From the NCBI GenBank assembly GCA_033977485.1, contig CM066991.1:50880850-50944849 (forward strand): DNA of 64,000 bases, in the 5' to 3' direction. The stretch's first letter is position 1; each line of letters starts with the position of its first letter. The notes under the pieces were generated by a model that was not told the origin of the DNA, made no database searches, and saw nothing but the letters and a program-made list of their open reading frames with translations. Position numbers and translations under genes: made by a program. This stretch comes from Hydrangea macrophylla (lineage: Eukaryota > Streptophyta > Magnoliopsida > Cornales > Hydrangeaceae). Below are positions 1 through 12,395 of the stretch, piece by piece.

Positions 1-1000
1 ATATATATATATATATGTGTGTGTGAATTTTCAAATTAATAATTTCAAATTCCACATAGTAGCAATGTGGAACTTTCACATGACTTTTACTTTTTACAAA
101 TTTTACATAACCAGTTATATGAAATTTCACATGACTTTTTTCTGTTGACGGGTTATGTTAAATTCCACATAATTTTTTTTGGAGAAACAGAGAGACCACT
201 CCCTCCTTCTCATACTCTCTATCTTTCTGGATTGAAATTTCACACTGAAAAAAGTTACTGTGAAATTTCACATAACTTTTTTTCTGGACAAATAGTGAGA
301 CCACTCTCTCCATCTTATATTCTCTATCTTTCTGGAATGAAATTTCACACTGAAAATAGTTGTGTGAAATTTCACATGACTTTTTCTTTTCACAAATTTT
401 CACGTTTCTAGTTGTGAAATTTCACTCACATAGCTAGTTATGTGAAATTTCACATAACTTTTTCCTTTTCACAAATTTCACATAGATAGTTGTGTGAAAT
501 TTCATATTAAAAAGTGTGTAAAATTTCACACTGACTTCTTTTTTCCCCCCAGATTGTTTATAGTGGCAATGGTACTTGTTTGATAGATCTTGTCGAATAG
601 ATTCTGAAAATATAAATTTTACAAAAAAATAATTTCTGGATTGAAAGTTATGAATTTTTTAAGTTTGTGAAACAATGCAAGAAGTTTGGTGTGAGTGACT
701 GCACACTATAAATGTTAAATGACCAATACACGCGTGACATACAGAGAGGGGCAATTTCGTCCAAAAAAATGCAATAGACATTTCATTAAAGCTAAATGTG
801 TGCTGGAGTTTTCACCAAAAAATTATATTATTTAGGACTTTTCACCAAACTGGTTATGTGAAATTCGAAATTTTTTACAGGCTTTTTTAGTGTGGAAAAA
901 CAAGTTCTTTTAGTGTAAAATTTCACCCTAATTTTTTTTGTTGCCAAAATTTCATTTGACAATGGTACTTGTAAAGTTCAAATTTCACATAACTAGTTCA
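1..1000. repeat. AT-rich region with dispersed GTGAAATTTCAC palindromes
   Basis: The perfect 12-bp palindrome GTGAAATTTCAC occurs at 260-271, 364-375, 414-425 and 442-453. Many one- or two-base variants followed by ATAACT or ATGACT run through roughly the first 2 kb. An (AT)n run opens the window. The block at about 180-240 recurs at about 290-345 (both contain CTCTATCTTTCTGGA), so part of the region arose by local duplication. No coding sequence is convincing: the short ORFs here simply translate the palindromic word. The element type is not recognised. It may be the non-coding part of a decayed transposon. Confidence 0.6.
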
Positions 1001-1009
1001 ACAATGCTA

Positions 1010-1164
1010 GGGGCACAAACAAGTTTCACAAACACTTACTAACACACTCTATCTCTCTCTTGGGTGGCATTATGGGGTCCATTGAAATTATCTGGATCCC
1101 ACAGTGCCACGTAGGAAAGAGATAGAGCGTGTTTGTAAGTGTTTGTGAAACTTGTTTGTGTCCC
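1010..1164. mobile_element. MITE with ~50-bp terminal inverted repeats
   Basis: The two ends are inverted copies of each other. The left end begins GGGGCACAAACAAG, the right end read on the opposite strand begins GGGACACAAACAAG, and the match continues through TTTCACAAACACTTAC to the CTCTATCTCT tract. The total length is about 155 bp with a short unmatched centre and no coding capacity, which fits a miniature inverted-repeat transposable element. No clean target duplication is visible in the mutated flanks, so the superfamily is not assigned. Confidence 0.7.
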
Positions 1165-1478
1165 AAATATTACTCTAACTAGTTAAGTTAAATTTTAGTA
1201 ATGTGAATTCTAATTCACAGACCTTTTTTGATGCAAAATTTCGCATAATGAAATTTCACATAAAAAGGTCAGTGATATTTTAAATAAAAAAATGTCTCTG
1301 AAATTTCACATAATTTTTTTGGCGTGAATTTCACGTAACATTATTTATGCATAATTTTATGCCGACAATGGTACTCGTTTGATAGATATCGTTGATTAGG
1401 TTCTAAAAATATAGATTTTAAAAAACAATGACTTTTGGTTTACATATATATATATATATATATATGCAATATTGGGAT

Positions 1479-1580
1479 TATTTCGTGTAATGGTTTGGTG
1501 TGGGAACATAGGTGTCGGGCATGGGAGAAGGGGGAACGGGGTGGGGTTTGAAGCCCGGTAATGAGCGTGGCATTACTAGT
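1479..1580 (+). repeat. SINE-like / tRNA-related fragment
   Basis: A GC-richer island contains GGTTTGAAGCC, which resembles a polymerase III B box, downstream of a GGTTTGGTGTGGGAACATAGG block. A related block appears inverted at about 2275-2310, and a partial one lies at 1700-1770. Recurrence as short dispersed fragments suits a decayed SINE, but neither end is defined and the A box is unclear. Confidence 0.3.
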
Positions 1581-2194
1581 CTAAAGTTGTTACCCAAAAA
1601 ATTACACATAACCAATTAGCTGAAATTTTCAAATAACTTGAATTTCACATGACTATTTATGTGAAAATTTTAAATTTTCTCAAATATTTTATGCCACAAT
1701 TATTACTGAGGTTTGCACCATGCCCCCCTCTCCCTCCCTGTATACTGAGCCCCAGCACTTATTGTCACTTGTTTAAGGCTGTGTGAAATTCCACACAACT
1801 TTTCTTTTCCCAAATTTCAGACTCTGGTGTGAATTTCACATAACCCAGTGTTTGAAATTTTACGTAACTTCTTCTCGTTTCTTTGCACAAGTTATGTGAA
1901 ATTTTAGACACTAGGGTGATTTGTGATTTTCACATGACCTTTTCTTTTGACAAAATTTGACACAACTAGTTATGTGAAATTTCAGATGCTTCAATAAATT
2001 TCACACTTTTTTTTTTCCTGAATTTCATAATGACAATGCTACTTATTTGATAGATCTCGTCGAATACATTCTGAAAATATAATTTTTTTCGCAAACAATA
2101 ATTTCTGGATGGAAAGTTATGGATTTGTTTGGCTGGTGTATTTTTGTAGAGGAGCTTTCATATTTCACATAACTGGTTATGTGAAATCTGGAAC

Positions 2195-2320
2195 AATGAC
2201 TGAGCCTAATTGGTAAAATGGTGTTCCAAGCCACGATCATAGCAAAGGTTTGCACTTTGGCATCCCTCCCCTTTCCTAGAACCCGACACTTATGTCCTCA
2301 CACGAGACCATTGTTTGTAA
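2195..2320. repeat. second SINE-like fragment, inverted relative to the one at 1.5 kb
   Basis: The fragment begins GCCTAATTGGTAAAATGG, which is A-box-like. It then has GGTTTGCAC and a GACACTTATGTCCTCACAC block that is the reverse complement of the 1.5-kb fragment's core. It is too decayed to set ends. The call rests on cross-similarity of three short stretches within the window. Confidence 0.25.
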
Positions 2321-2399
2321 TGTTGTTACGTTGGGGAGCCACTCTGCACAAAGTCAGGAACAATCATCCCAACTTTAGAAGCATATTCATAACGTTTTA

Positions 2400-3120
2400 T
2401 GTCAAGTTTATATAAAGTGCAAACTTAAAGTAGACTATAACATAAATCAACTTTTCAAAAGTTAATATTTTCTTAATTTTGTTGATGTCTTTTTAATTTT
2501 TAATTATTGTTGATATTTTTTCAATTTTTAAAAAGTAGTAGATTGACTTTTAAATTTAGTACAAAAAATTGACTAAAATCTAATTAATACCAAATTAGTT
2601 TACCTATAATTGAATAATGTTGTCGTGGCAAGTGAGCAAACTTTTGAATAGAAGTTGCTCATGTAGACGACGAGCACCAATGTCCGTGATGCAATGTCGG
2701 GGCTAATTTTGTCCATTAAAATTCTTTTGACCTTTTAGGAAACTAATTTACGGGATGGATGTCTCACTTAAAAAGTATCTAAGTGGGGAGCTAAGACTAA
2801 TTGACCCTTTTTTAATTTGTGCATTCTTTTAGGTTTAAAAAAAATTTACTATTTCTTTTAAGGACACCTCCCACAAATTATATATTTAAGAAGTTTAAGT
2901 TTTATTTTTATTGTTTCTAAGCAAGGGATATGTTTGTTATTCAACTAATATCCAGTATGTTTCAATCTCTCTTTCTTATTCTTCTATGACTTTTGATCTT
3001 CTTCTTCTTGCCACAATCTTGAGTTTGGAATTTACTCTCATGTCCAAATGTCAATATATATGAGTGAAACACCAAGTTACAAGTCCAATATTTCAATGAT
3101 CATCATCTATTGATTGCTTA
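2400..3120. other. AT-rich stretch without recognisable gene
   Basis: No domain, repeat boundary or splice-like structure is evident. It lies between the palindrome-rich region and the truncated 5' edge of chromovirus A, and it may include unrecognised flanking or transposon sequence. Confidence 0.4.
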
Positions 3121-3124
3121 TTTG

Positions 3125-4310
3125 GAGGTACAAAGATGTACAAGGACTTGTAGAGGAATTTCTGGTAGGAAGGAATGAAGAGAGAAGTAGCTGAGTATAT
3201 AGCTTAGTGTCTTACTTGTAAGCAAGTGAAGGCAGAACATCAAAAACTACTAGGACTATTACACCCGTTATCGATACCCTCATGGAAATGGGAACACATA
3301 ACCATGGATTGCTTGGTAGGTTTGTCAAAGTCGCAGTAGAACCATGACGCTATTTGGGTAATCGTGGATCGACTTATGAAGACTGCACATTTTATCGCCT
3401 ACAGCATGATATATCCTGTGGAACGTTTGAGCCGGATGTATATTCAACACGTTGTATGACTACATAGTGTACTTGTTTCTATCGTGTTAGATCGAGATTC
3501 ACGCTTTACTACAGAATTCTGGAAGAGTCTTAGATAGTAATGGGAACAACACTGAATCTGAGTTCAGCTTTTCATCTACAGATCGACAGGCAGACTGAGC
3601 AAGTCAATCAAGTGATGGAAGACATGCTACTTGCTTGCATCATTGATTTTGAGAGTTCATGGGAGATGCACCTTCCATTGATCGAGTTTGCTTACAACAA
3701 TAGCTACCATACAAGCATAGGAATGGCACCGTTTGAAGCTTTATACGGAAGAACTTTCCGATCACCTCTATATTAGGATGAAGTCAGAGATACTCAACTT
3801 CTTGGGCCAGAAATGATACGAGAAACAAGCATGAAGATCTAGATTATACGTGAAATGATGAAAACAGCTCAGACCAGACACAAGAGTTATGTTGATAAAT
3901 GACGCAAAGACTTAGAGTTTGTAGTTGGAGACCATGTACTACTCATGGTTTCACCTGTTCGGGGGATTGTTCGCTTTGGGCAGAAGAGAGGCAAGCTATC
4001 GCCTTGATTTATCAGACCGTTTGAGATTTTGGAGTGTGTTGGAAAAGTTGCTTATCGACTTGCATTGACCCCAAGGATGTCAAGAGTGCACAACATATTC
4101 CACATTAGTATGTTGAGGAAGTGTGCTCATAACTCAGCACATGAGATCAACTTCAAAGATATAGAAGTCAATGACAACGTTGCATTTAATAAAGGACCAG
4201 TGTGGATTTTAAATCGAGGAATCAAAAAGCTCAGAAACAAGGAGATTTCTCTAATAAAGATTCAGGGGAAGCTTCGTGGGAGCTAGAGTCAGAAATGCGA
4301 GAGAAGTTTC
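3125..4310 (+). pseudogene. Ty3/Gypsy chromovirus A integrase and C-terminal domain (pseudogene)
   Basis: This is the 3' end of a Gypsy pol gene. The order is a zinc-binding remnant (CLTCKQVKAEH), the integrase core and a chromodomain-type tail. The first catalytic Asp is visible in HITMD, the second in VLDRD, and the Glu in QTEQVNQ near 3600. FEALYGR is near 3745 and HNIFHISMLRK near 4095. In-frame stops and frame changes (for example near 3335, 3458, 3536 and 3775) break it, so it cannot make an integrase. Reverse transcriptase, RNase H and gag are absent, so the copy is truncated at its 5' side. The polypurine tract and LTR follow directly. Confidence 0.85.
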
Positions 4311-4359
4311 CATTTTTGTTTTAACTCTACTACTTTGGATTTCGAGGATGAAATTTTTT

Positions 4360-4375
4360 AATAAGTGGTGGATGA
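4360..4375 (+). other. polypurine tract of chromovirus A
   Basis: The purine-rich AAGTGGTGGATGA lies immediately 5' of the LTR start TGTAATACCC. Its position between the end of pol and the LTR is where plus-strand priming occurs in LTR retrotransposons. Elements B and C carry a similar GGTGGTGGA tract. Confidence 0.7.
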
Positions 4376-4456
4376 TGTAATACCCTATATTTTTGAATTG
4401 TATAATAATACATACGATTCTGTGTATTTCCCTTGACCATTCCTTGAAATGTCACT

Positions 4457-4660
4457 TTCGATCGATCGAACTCTTTCAAGCGATTGAGCGTTTCAATGTT
4501 CAATCAATCGAACCTCTTTCAAGCGATCAAAACCCAACCGGCATGAATTTATTGCGCATTCCCTTTTTTAATCAATCGAATCAACCTCAATCGATCAAAT
4601 GAACTTGGTCGATCTGTTCTCATGCAATTGAAGATGCTTTGATTGATCGAACGTGTCTGC
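4457..4660 (+). promoter_or_regulatory. palindrome group upstream of TATA in LTR A
   Basis: A perfect TTCGATCGATCGAA at 4457-4470 is followed by several decayed versions such as TTCAATCAATCGAA and TTGATTGATCGAAC. The group ends about 50 bp before the TATA sequence CTATATATACTTATATATA at 4712-4730. The position suits promoter-proximal binding sites in U3. That function is inferred from position and repetition. Confidence 0.6.
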
Positions 4661-4711
4661 AAACCTTATCTCAATTTGTGCACTGGAATGCCACCTGCCC
4701 CTTCCCTTTCC

Positions 4712-4730
4712 CTATATATACTTATATATA
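4712..4730 (+). promoter_or_regulatory. TATA box of LTR A
   Basis: Two TATATATA words stand in an otherwise mixed context after a C/T-rich stretch. The transcription start is expected about 30 bp downstream, followed by the (GA)n leader tract. Confidence 0.55.
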
Positions 4731-4853
4731 CGTGTATGTGTGGGGTTTTTTTAATCCAGACAATTTAGAAAGAGAGTGTGTTATTTGTATACATATTATA
4801 TACACACATCTATATATATATTATATACACATACTTTAATATATACTCATACT

Positions 4854-4854
<1 letters not shown>

Positions 4855-4894
<40 letters not shown>
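4855..4894 (+). repeat. (GA)n microsatellite in LTR A leader
   Basis: A pure GA dinucleotide run lies about 125 bp downstream of the TATA box, so it would be transcribed. LTR D has an equivalent run at 45711-45768 at a similar distance from its own TATA-like sequence. Confidence 0.85.
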
Positions 4895-4899
<5 letters not shown>

Positions 4900-5564
4900 T
4901 GGAGAATAAGAAAGAAGAAAAAGGAGACAGGGAGAGACAAAAGAGATAGAGAGACAAAGGAGGAGAGAAAGAGACCACCATTGGAGGAGCTCAAAGCTTG
5001 ACATGACAAACACGCCATTATGGTCTTTCGGTGAGTTCTAAACTCACTTGGTACCATTTATAAAATGTTTTATAAGTTTTAGACATAAATAAACGGTCCC
5101 AAACACCCCCTAACACTTCTGGACGTTCACTGTCCAGAACTATTGAAGAAGAAAACTCTCGAGCGATTGAACTTAGTTCAATCGATCGAACTTTCAATCT
5201 ATCGAAAGGACTTCAATCGCTTGAACCTTATTTTCCCCAATCGATTGAAATGGTTTCAATCGATCAAACTTTGCAGACCATGGTTTATTCCTCTTGTTTA
5301 ATATATAAAGGGTTCGATCGATCGATTCTCGATTCGGACTTTCATTATGCGATTATGGGTTGATCAAGGATAATGTAACAACAAAGATTAGTATGATTAA
5401 GAATAATGGATTAACGTGATGATGTTATATGCTATATGGTTCATGTATGAGTCTGATATCTGTTCATTTCAATTAGAGTAGTCAGGCCACATGGGACAGT
5501 CATGTAATCGTTAGTAGTATAAACGATAAAAAGGTTTGTTAAGTTCTCGAATGATTCTGTTTCT

Positions 5565-5830
5565 CAAATGTGGTAGACAGACGAAGGTGTCTATGACATA
5601 CGGTGGCTAACAAAACAAGTATATTCTCCAACGCGATAGACAAACGAAGGTGTCTATGACTTGCGGTGGCTGAGGATATGTAGCTGACGATAAACTGTGG
5701 CAATAGAATTGATGTGTCGATGCTCAAAGCATTAAATCCCTGACTTGCGGTGTACACGGTAGATGACCTCTATGACTTACGGTGTTACGCGGTAGAAGGT
5801 GTCTATGACTTGTAGTGACGCGATAGGTAG
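5565..5830 (+). repeat. degenerate minisatellite in LTR A
   Basis: The phrase GGTGTCTATGACTTGCGGTG and close variants recur near 5587, 5648, 5765 and 5797, with spacings of 30 to 120 bp. It lies in the transcribed part of the LTR. Short ORFs crossing it are by-products of the repeat. Confidence 0.6.
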
Positions 5831-6510
5831 AGCATTGGTGTATCCAGGAGTTTTACAATCAAGTCCGTTTCAAGGGTCAGTATGTGATGAGTCTTTTATA
5901 AACAAGATGATAAGGGTTGAGAAAATGACATTGAATGAAGAGAAAGATACTATTGTAACACTATACCTTAGACACTTCTGCAACTTGTTATGATATTATA
6001 TCATTAGTACCTTGTGAGTTTCTATTCACTCAGCTCTTAGTAAGCTGATGGTAGTTATTGCGTGGACATTCCCCGTCCAGATTACTCTGCCCCTCTTAAT
6101 GTAGGTGTTGAAACGTACGATGATGGCTACTACCCAGAGGGGGATTATGCTGCAGGTGGCCCCACCAATGACGATTATGCTGGGGAAGATTACTACACTG
6201 ACGACTACCCTTAAGTCAGTTAGAGATGAAGAAGTTATATCTAGTTTATATTTCTATCATTTTCGTTGAGCTTTTAGAATGGGTACTTGGGCATATATTG
6301 TCTCCAAACCTGTTAGGTTCCTGAGGACCACTCTATTATTTGTAATAGATACAACTGCTTTGTATTCAATTTGATTATGTTACTGTTCTTATTCATTAGT
6401 TAACTGGTACTGTGTAGTGTGGACAACTTAGTGACATTCACTCGTCATTCCCTATGGACCCAAAAATGAAATTTATTTTTTTTCTATTTTTGCTGCTCCG
6501 GGGCGTGACA

Positions 6511-8494
6511 CAGGTAGATAATAAAAGTTCTCAGCAAAAACAAAGTAGCTTCAACAAAGCAATCGCCTCCTCAACTAGCGAAGCCCCAACCTTCCTCATT
6601 TAGCATTTTCGTCTTCATAATATCCTTCCCGTGGATCAGCCTCTCCAACACCTGGAACTGTAGTAGCTGGACACGGATGTCCAAGGACATATGCTATCAG
6701 CTGAAAGCTGAGTGAAATACTATAAATCAAACACAATATATACATATACACCATTTAAATTATCACTAAAAAGTTATCGGAACGTTACGCAACTTCTTGC
6801 CCAAACCTAACGTTCTTTCAAACCATGCGACTATTACAATGCAACACGACTTTCACAAATCAACTATACCAACAACTCACAATAGACCATACTAGCTTTG
6901 GTCAACTCCTGACACAATGCTGGCAGTACTAGCTTCTGCCCACGACCATAACAACACTGAATCGATGGTACTTATTTTTCTCTCACACGACACACGACAC
7001 ATTCTAGTCATGCCCAATTCAGCCTCAAATTCATCAACAAGCCTAATTCGACCAATGTAATATATAATGAGCCCAATTTGGCCAATACATAATATACCAA
7101 GCCTAATTCAGCCAATACTACACCTAGCCCAATTCGGCCCTAACTCAAATCCTAGCCCAATTCGGCCTTAACTCAACACCTAGCCCAAGTCGGCCCTAAC
7201 TCAACAACACACAAAACATAACATGATCCAGGCTTCTAAATCCACAGAACATAACTGACGACAAGATCGATAAGGTCACATAACTGATGCAAACACGCAC
7301 GGAACAACTGGTGAGGTTATTTGACACAATTATGCAACACAATATGTTTTACATGTCCATTAACACACTTATTCATTTAATTGCATCATTCACGCATTAT
7401 TCTTCGTTACACCGTTAATGATTCTCCCTAACATATTTTTATTATTCATCATAAAACTGATCATAATAATAACCCAACAGAAATAGAATTAACATGTTAG
7501 GAAAATTAACATATAAAGGATGAATCAATCGTTCACTTCTTAAAGTCATTCATATAAGAGATACATCTAAGTTAGATTTAGCATGACACCACTAAATCAA
7601 CATAAATTACAACTTCAAAAATTACAGACTGACATACAAATTCACAAATGTCATGATCAAGTTCAGGTTTACATAGCATAATTCAATATGAAAACAAGCA
7701 AATTTCCAAAATACTACAAATCTCGAGCGCTCGAACCACTCGAGCGCTCAGGGCTCTAGCGCTCATGCTTGCTCGAGTGCTCAGGTTTAGCAGTTTAGCA
7801 GTGGTTTTGCACTTTACATAACTATGATTTTGAAGCCAAAACATAGAAATCTCTAATTAAAACACACATGCAACTTGTAAAACAGACTATAAATATATAT
7901 AAACATAGAGTGAGTGAGTTACAATGTCACAAAGTGATCAAAACCAAGTAGATGAAGAAATATATTGAGAAAGATGATGGTGATGATGAATATGAGCTTA
8001 GAACTCCAAAATTGAAAGAAACTTCAAGAATTTGAGCAATATGACTCTAGAGAACTTGCAAGAACTCATATTATGCACCAAGAAGGATGAACACAAGCTT
8101 TGATGTTGATTTTGAGGACGTGCAACCTGAAAATGGGTGTTTGTGAAGAATTTTCTCAAAAATCTCTCTCTAGCTCTCTATCTGTATAAATCTGCTTTTG
8201 AACGTCAAAAATGAAGAAATGGACGGGCATTTATAGAATTTTGGAGACCCAGGGGTAAAATACTCTTTTCAAAAGTTTTATGCCTCGAGCACTTGGAAGA
8301 CTTGAGCGCTTGGGTTTACAAATTTATGAAAGTTTAGGTTTTGAGCAAGGATTTTTTTTATGAAATGCGTGACCTTACATGAAATGTCAAGCATTCCCAA
8401 AACCTCATTTATATATGTAGAAAACATTATATATATATATATATTAATATATATCCGTGAATTACATTATGGATAATAGAATATTGGTGTTACA
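6511..8494 (-). mobile_element. partial 3' LTR of chromovirus B
   Basis: On the minus strand the LTR starts TGTAACACC at 8494, next to a GGTGGTGGAG polypurine tract and the end of pol. Its other end is cut at 6510 where LTR A begins. It has a TATA box (TCTATAAATG) at 8228-8238. Palindromic CGAGCGCTCG-type words lie upstream at 8283-8313 and downstream at 7731-7790. A minisatellite of GCCCAATTCGGCC units runs from about 7005 to 7205. The inverted repeat TGGAC/GTCCA at 6668-6683 is shared with LTRs A and C. Confidence 0.7.
7005..7205. repeat. GCCCAATTCGGCC minisatellite in LTR B
   Basis: Seven or so copies of a 20-30 bp unit containing GCCCAATTCGGCC or a decayed version run through this stretch. 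The last three (CCTAGCCCAATTCGGCC...) are the most uniform. It lies in the transcribed part of the LTR and is non-coding. Confidence 0.7.
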
Positions 8495-8618
8495 CCTCTC
8501 CACCACCTATGAAAGGATTTCGTCCCCAAAATTTGAGCTAACTTGTGTCAAACAACTCCGGATACTTAACGCTCATCTCAGATTCTAACTCCCATGAAAC
8601 TTCCTCTACATTGTGGTG
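8495..8618 (-). pseudogene. chromovirus B pol, last codons (left half)
   Basis: Read on the minus strand, this stretch encodes the end of a Gypsy pol protein, with SWELESEMSVKYPELF, followed by the polypurine tract and the LTR. The same reading frame resumes at 39160 on the far side of the Athila insertion. The five bases TGGTG at 8614-8618 are repeated at 39160-39164 as the target duplication. Confidence 0.85.
8614..8618. other. target-site duplication of the Athila element (left)
   Basis: TGGTG here and at 39160-39164 directly abuts the two LTR outer ends. Removing one copy and the element restores the reading frame of chromovirus B. Confidence 0.9.
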
Positions 8619-10248
8619 TGACACGAGAATTTTTCTGTGTGCACTTGTGTGCTATATCCAAGTGTAAGTAATCGTGCAAGTAATATAGTACTAGAAGTCC
8701 AGGTCGATCCCACAGGGAAGGTTTGGAAATTAATTACCTAGATTAAGCTCTAAAAAGAAAAAGAAAATTTAATGCTTAAGGAAACTGTAGAACACAGAGT
8801 TCTACGATTAACAACTATTAAAATTAAAAACAACTAAATTACTTTAAACTAATAACTAACTAGTTAACTAGAGCAATATTTTAAAACTGGTTTTCTTAAT
8901 AAAAGAGAAGTGTTGGGATCACGCGAATCCACAGTGACCTAGCCATCTACCATGTAATTACGTTAAAGCTAATTGGAGTACATCTTCTACAATATTCCGT
9001 ATTTTTCTAAAGATAGAGAATCCGTAGCCCTTTCATGACCGGGACTATATCATCCAAATTAAGTTCAAAATACATGAAAGCGGTTTAAATCAATAGTTAA
9101 GACTCGCACCCACAATGGTGTTAGCATTGAGAGTGGTTTGCAAAAGATATTGAAGAAAAATGCGTTAAGGCTTTAAGTTTAGAGACTCTTTCGACAAACT
9201 GAGCATTTAGGGACAGTTTGATAACAAATCCGTAAAACAGAAAGTCTAGGAATACTGTATTGAATGTTCTCAAGAATCAGAGGTTTTGATCGATCGACGC
9301 GCTTTCGATCGATCGAACATCTTCATCTCTCGATTGATCGAAATGTCTTCGATCAATCAACTGTGTCTCTGCTCCGATCGATCGAAATAACTTCGATCCA
9401 TCGAACACAGAAATTATTCTGTTGCATGGTAAAGGCTTGAAATCACAGTTTCATCGCGATTTCCCAACCGAAGGACTACTCAGACATAGCCTGGAGTGTC
9501 TTAAACTCGTTTTTAACATAAAAGTCCATTAATGCGATTTTAACATAAAAACTATGAAAACTATAAGTGTAACACTATTTAGCATGAAAGATTGTGATTA
9601 ACTTTACTAATACTACCAGAAACGATAAACAAATTATAAATAAACTGAAACAACAGACCTGAGATGATGTATTACGATCAAACCACTTACAAATCCAAGA
9701 ACAAGCAAGATTGTACTTTGAAACCTACATAAACAATATAAACTCTCTAACTCTCTCTATAAAATGATAAAAACTAAAAGTGGGCGTCGTTTTCGACGAG
9801 AATACAACTGGTATATATGGAAAAACCTAAGGCTATGGTTACAAAAGATGTCCCCACTGCGTGCACGTAAGTTCTGATAAAAGCCATGTTCGATCGATCA
9901 AACATCTCTTGATTGATTGAACTTCTGGGATCTTCGAGCGCTTGAACTGCTTTCGATCGATCGAAACCTCGATCGATCAAGCCTTCTTCGATCACTCAAA
10001 ACTCTCATTTTTGACTTGTCTTCATTGAACCCAAGCACTTCCTTTTATCTTCCTTATTCAATTCTTCACACAGCAATAGTAATCTGCACACATAACCACT
10101 AAAATAATACCACTTATCATAGATTAATCATATTGTGTAAAAACTGGCATTGTAATTCAAATTGCACATAAACAGGGGAATTGTAAACTAATTTAGTGTA
10201 TTTTCTTCTTTTAGCGCGGTTGTATTTTACAAATACCCCCGCTTGTCA
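8619..10248 (-). mobile_element. 3' LTR of the Athila-like element
   Basis: On the minus strand it runs from TGACAAGCGGGGG at 10248 to GTGTCA at 8619. It is colinear with 37517-39159 but lacks a 13-bp piece near 9525 (GGATGCGTTTGGT) that the other LTR has. Several palindromes are decayed here but intact in the 5' LTR, for example TTCGATCAATCAACTG near 9350. The leader palindrome group is at about 9288-9405, the U3 group at about 9888-9985, and the TATA lies near 9813. Confidence 0.88.
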
Positions 10249-12395
10249 CAACCCCTAACTAGCGATTTGCTAGTCCCTAGCAATAAAGCGAAAATAAAAC
10301 AAGCTAAACTAATACTACAATGATTAAAATAAAACAAATTAAAACTAAAGCAAAATAATCTAAATAAAAAGAAACTACCTAACTCACTTTCGCAGGAATC
10401 GCGGTTGCATTTAGCAAATGCAACAAGCCGTTAAACCCCTAGGTTTCCCCTAGTGGACGAGTGTTGTGTCGTGAGGGTTTGCAATGAATATACCCACAAA
10501 ATTCTCTGATTTTAAGATCAAAAAGATGTAGAATAACTTGTAAACACTCTCTTCTATTCAAATATTAATTTAGCTCTACAAAACATATCATCCTCATTCA
10601 AACCATGAAAGAAATACACATGTTCCTCATGTCACCAAGAAAGAATAACATATGCATCACATCCATGTATCCGTGTGTGTGTGTGTGAAATTAACAGCTA
10701 TACATCAAACTTTATTTAGAGTTGTTTAAACAATCATACTCTCAGAACTTGTAGTTTCAACTCAATTCTCGCATGGGTTTACACTCAAAAATGAACATCT
10801 CTCAGAAATTTGTTTAATAATGATCGCTCATGGTGTGAAAGCTTTGATATGAGTAATGTTTTGGTTACTAATGCTTTCACGCCTGACTCAATAAAGGACG
10901 AACATTTAGAGTGTATAGTCTCATGAAAGGAATACTACTAACTGGAGGAGCGAAATACCGTGGATAACTCAATTTACACGTTCGTGTTTTAAACTAAGTT
11001 GTTAAGAATCATTAAGGCTTTGACTTTTCAGGTTTTATATATTAAGGTAGAATGAGAAGGGTAAGAAATCGCACATCTTTAGCATTTGATTGAGTGTAGT
11101 AATTTCTTCTTTACTTCATTCCGATCATCCTGTATTCTCATAGATGTCCCTTTTCTTATTTTTATTTTATTTTATTTTATTTTATTTTATCATTTTTTTA
11201 TAGATTGAAACCTGAACTCCTTCTTCTTTCATTTTTTTTAATTATTTTTTTATGCAGCCCCTCCCACAACTACTCCATCCTCATAACATACTTCAACAAT
11301 TCAATCACATTGGATGCGCAATGGGGTGTATTGAGGTCAAAGTATAAGATTAGGGATTTAGGATTTCATAATAGATTTGCCAGTATTTACTAGGTGTGGG
11401 GTTGAGAACAATGCATATTCTGGAATGTTGATATAGGTATATAGAAAGGTAAGGAGCAAATAACGATGGCTTAAATCATTTTCTCAACTTCTTAGTTTTA
11501 GCACTTCCGTGTTCATTGAGTTTTGTTGGTAAATCCTGAACGTTCTCCTCTACTAAGCAGCCAAAATAAAGAATTAAAGACTATTCTACGAATTTAATAT
11601 GTATTTTCAAGAAAACGATTTGAATTTAATGTGATAACTCCCTCAGAACTGAAGTTGGATTCAAAAGCTTACTAAGGGTGACTAGTTTCCACTACTTATT
11701 CTTAGAGTACAAAAGTCATCTTAACTCTTATTTAGGTTTCCTGCATAGCTATTAACATGTGCATAAGGAATTTGGATACAAGAATGGTTAACACATGCAA
11801 TCGTCCTAGCGAATTAGAAAAACGCATGAATTTAATTTATAAAAAGATGAGAATAAAATGGTTGTGTCATTGCTTGATAACAGCTAAATAGGAGTGAGCA
11901 TTGCAAGTCGTTCTACCAATTTAATTTAAAATTTGTTCAAAATTTCCAAATTCAACTGAGATTGTATGACATGTACAATAAATGTATTCAGATTGCTAAG
12001 TATAGACATGTGCAGGTGACTATCTATCTACATCCCACCCCTAACTGAAAATTGCGATGTCCTCAGAAGAGAATTTTCAAATATAGATAGAGAGATATCA
12101 CCTGTCAAAGCATAGTAACAACCGCAAGCATAACAACCTGTAAAGAAAGTATACAAACTCGAAACAGGCAGGATCAAATAAAATATGAAAAGATAAAGCA
12201 TGAGATCCATACATAAACAGAACTAATCACTGGAAATATACTAGAATGAAATACAGAACAGTGATTACAAAATCCATAAAACAAAAAACCAACATGTCCA
12301 ACTAACAAAACCACAAGAAAAATAAGAGAGAGAAGAGAATACAGTCATATCCCACCAAAATAACCCAACAACCAAAAACACTGATATATCAGAAT
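10249..12395 (-). other. Athila 3' untranslated region, no gene seen
   Basis: Non-coding sequence lies between the env-like ORF and the 3' LTR. It holds a (GT)n tract near 10672-10688 and a TTTTA pentanucleotide run at about 11157-11190. A short G-rich tract (minus strand TTAGGGGTTG) abuts the LTR at 10249 and may serve as the polypurine tract. Short ORFs here show no recognisable similarity. Confidence 0.6.

Larger units (their letters stand above)
4376..6510 (+). mobile_element. 3' LTR of chromovirus A
   Basis: The LTR starts TGTAATACCC after the polypurine tract and ends GGGGCGTGACA, giving 2135 bp bounded by TG and CA. It contains a palindrome group at 4457-4660, a TATA region at 4712-4730, a (GA)n tract at 4855-4894, a second palindrome group at 5160-5325 and a minisatellite at about 5565-5830. 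An inverted repeat TGGAC/GTCCA lies at 6063-6079. The 5' partner LTR is not in the window. The LTR appears to have inserted into the LTR of element B, which resumes at 6511. Confidence 0.8.

Noticed and set aside
4810..5057. Minus-strand ORFs rich in Leu-Ser
   Set aside because: They translate the (GA)n microsatellite and its flanks.
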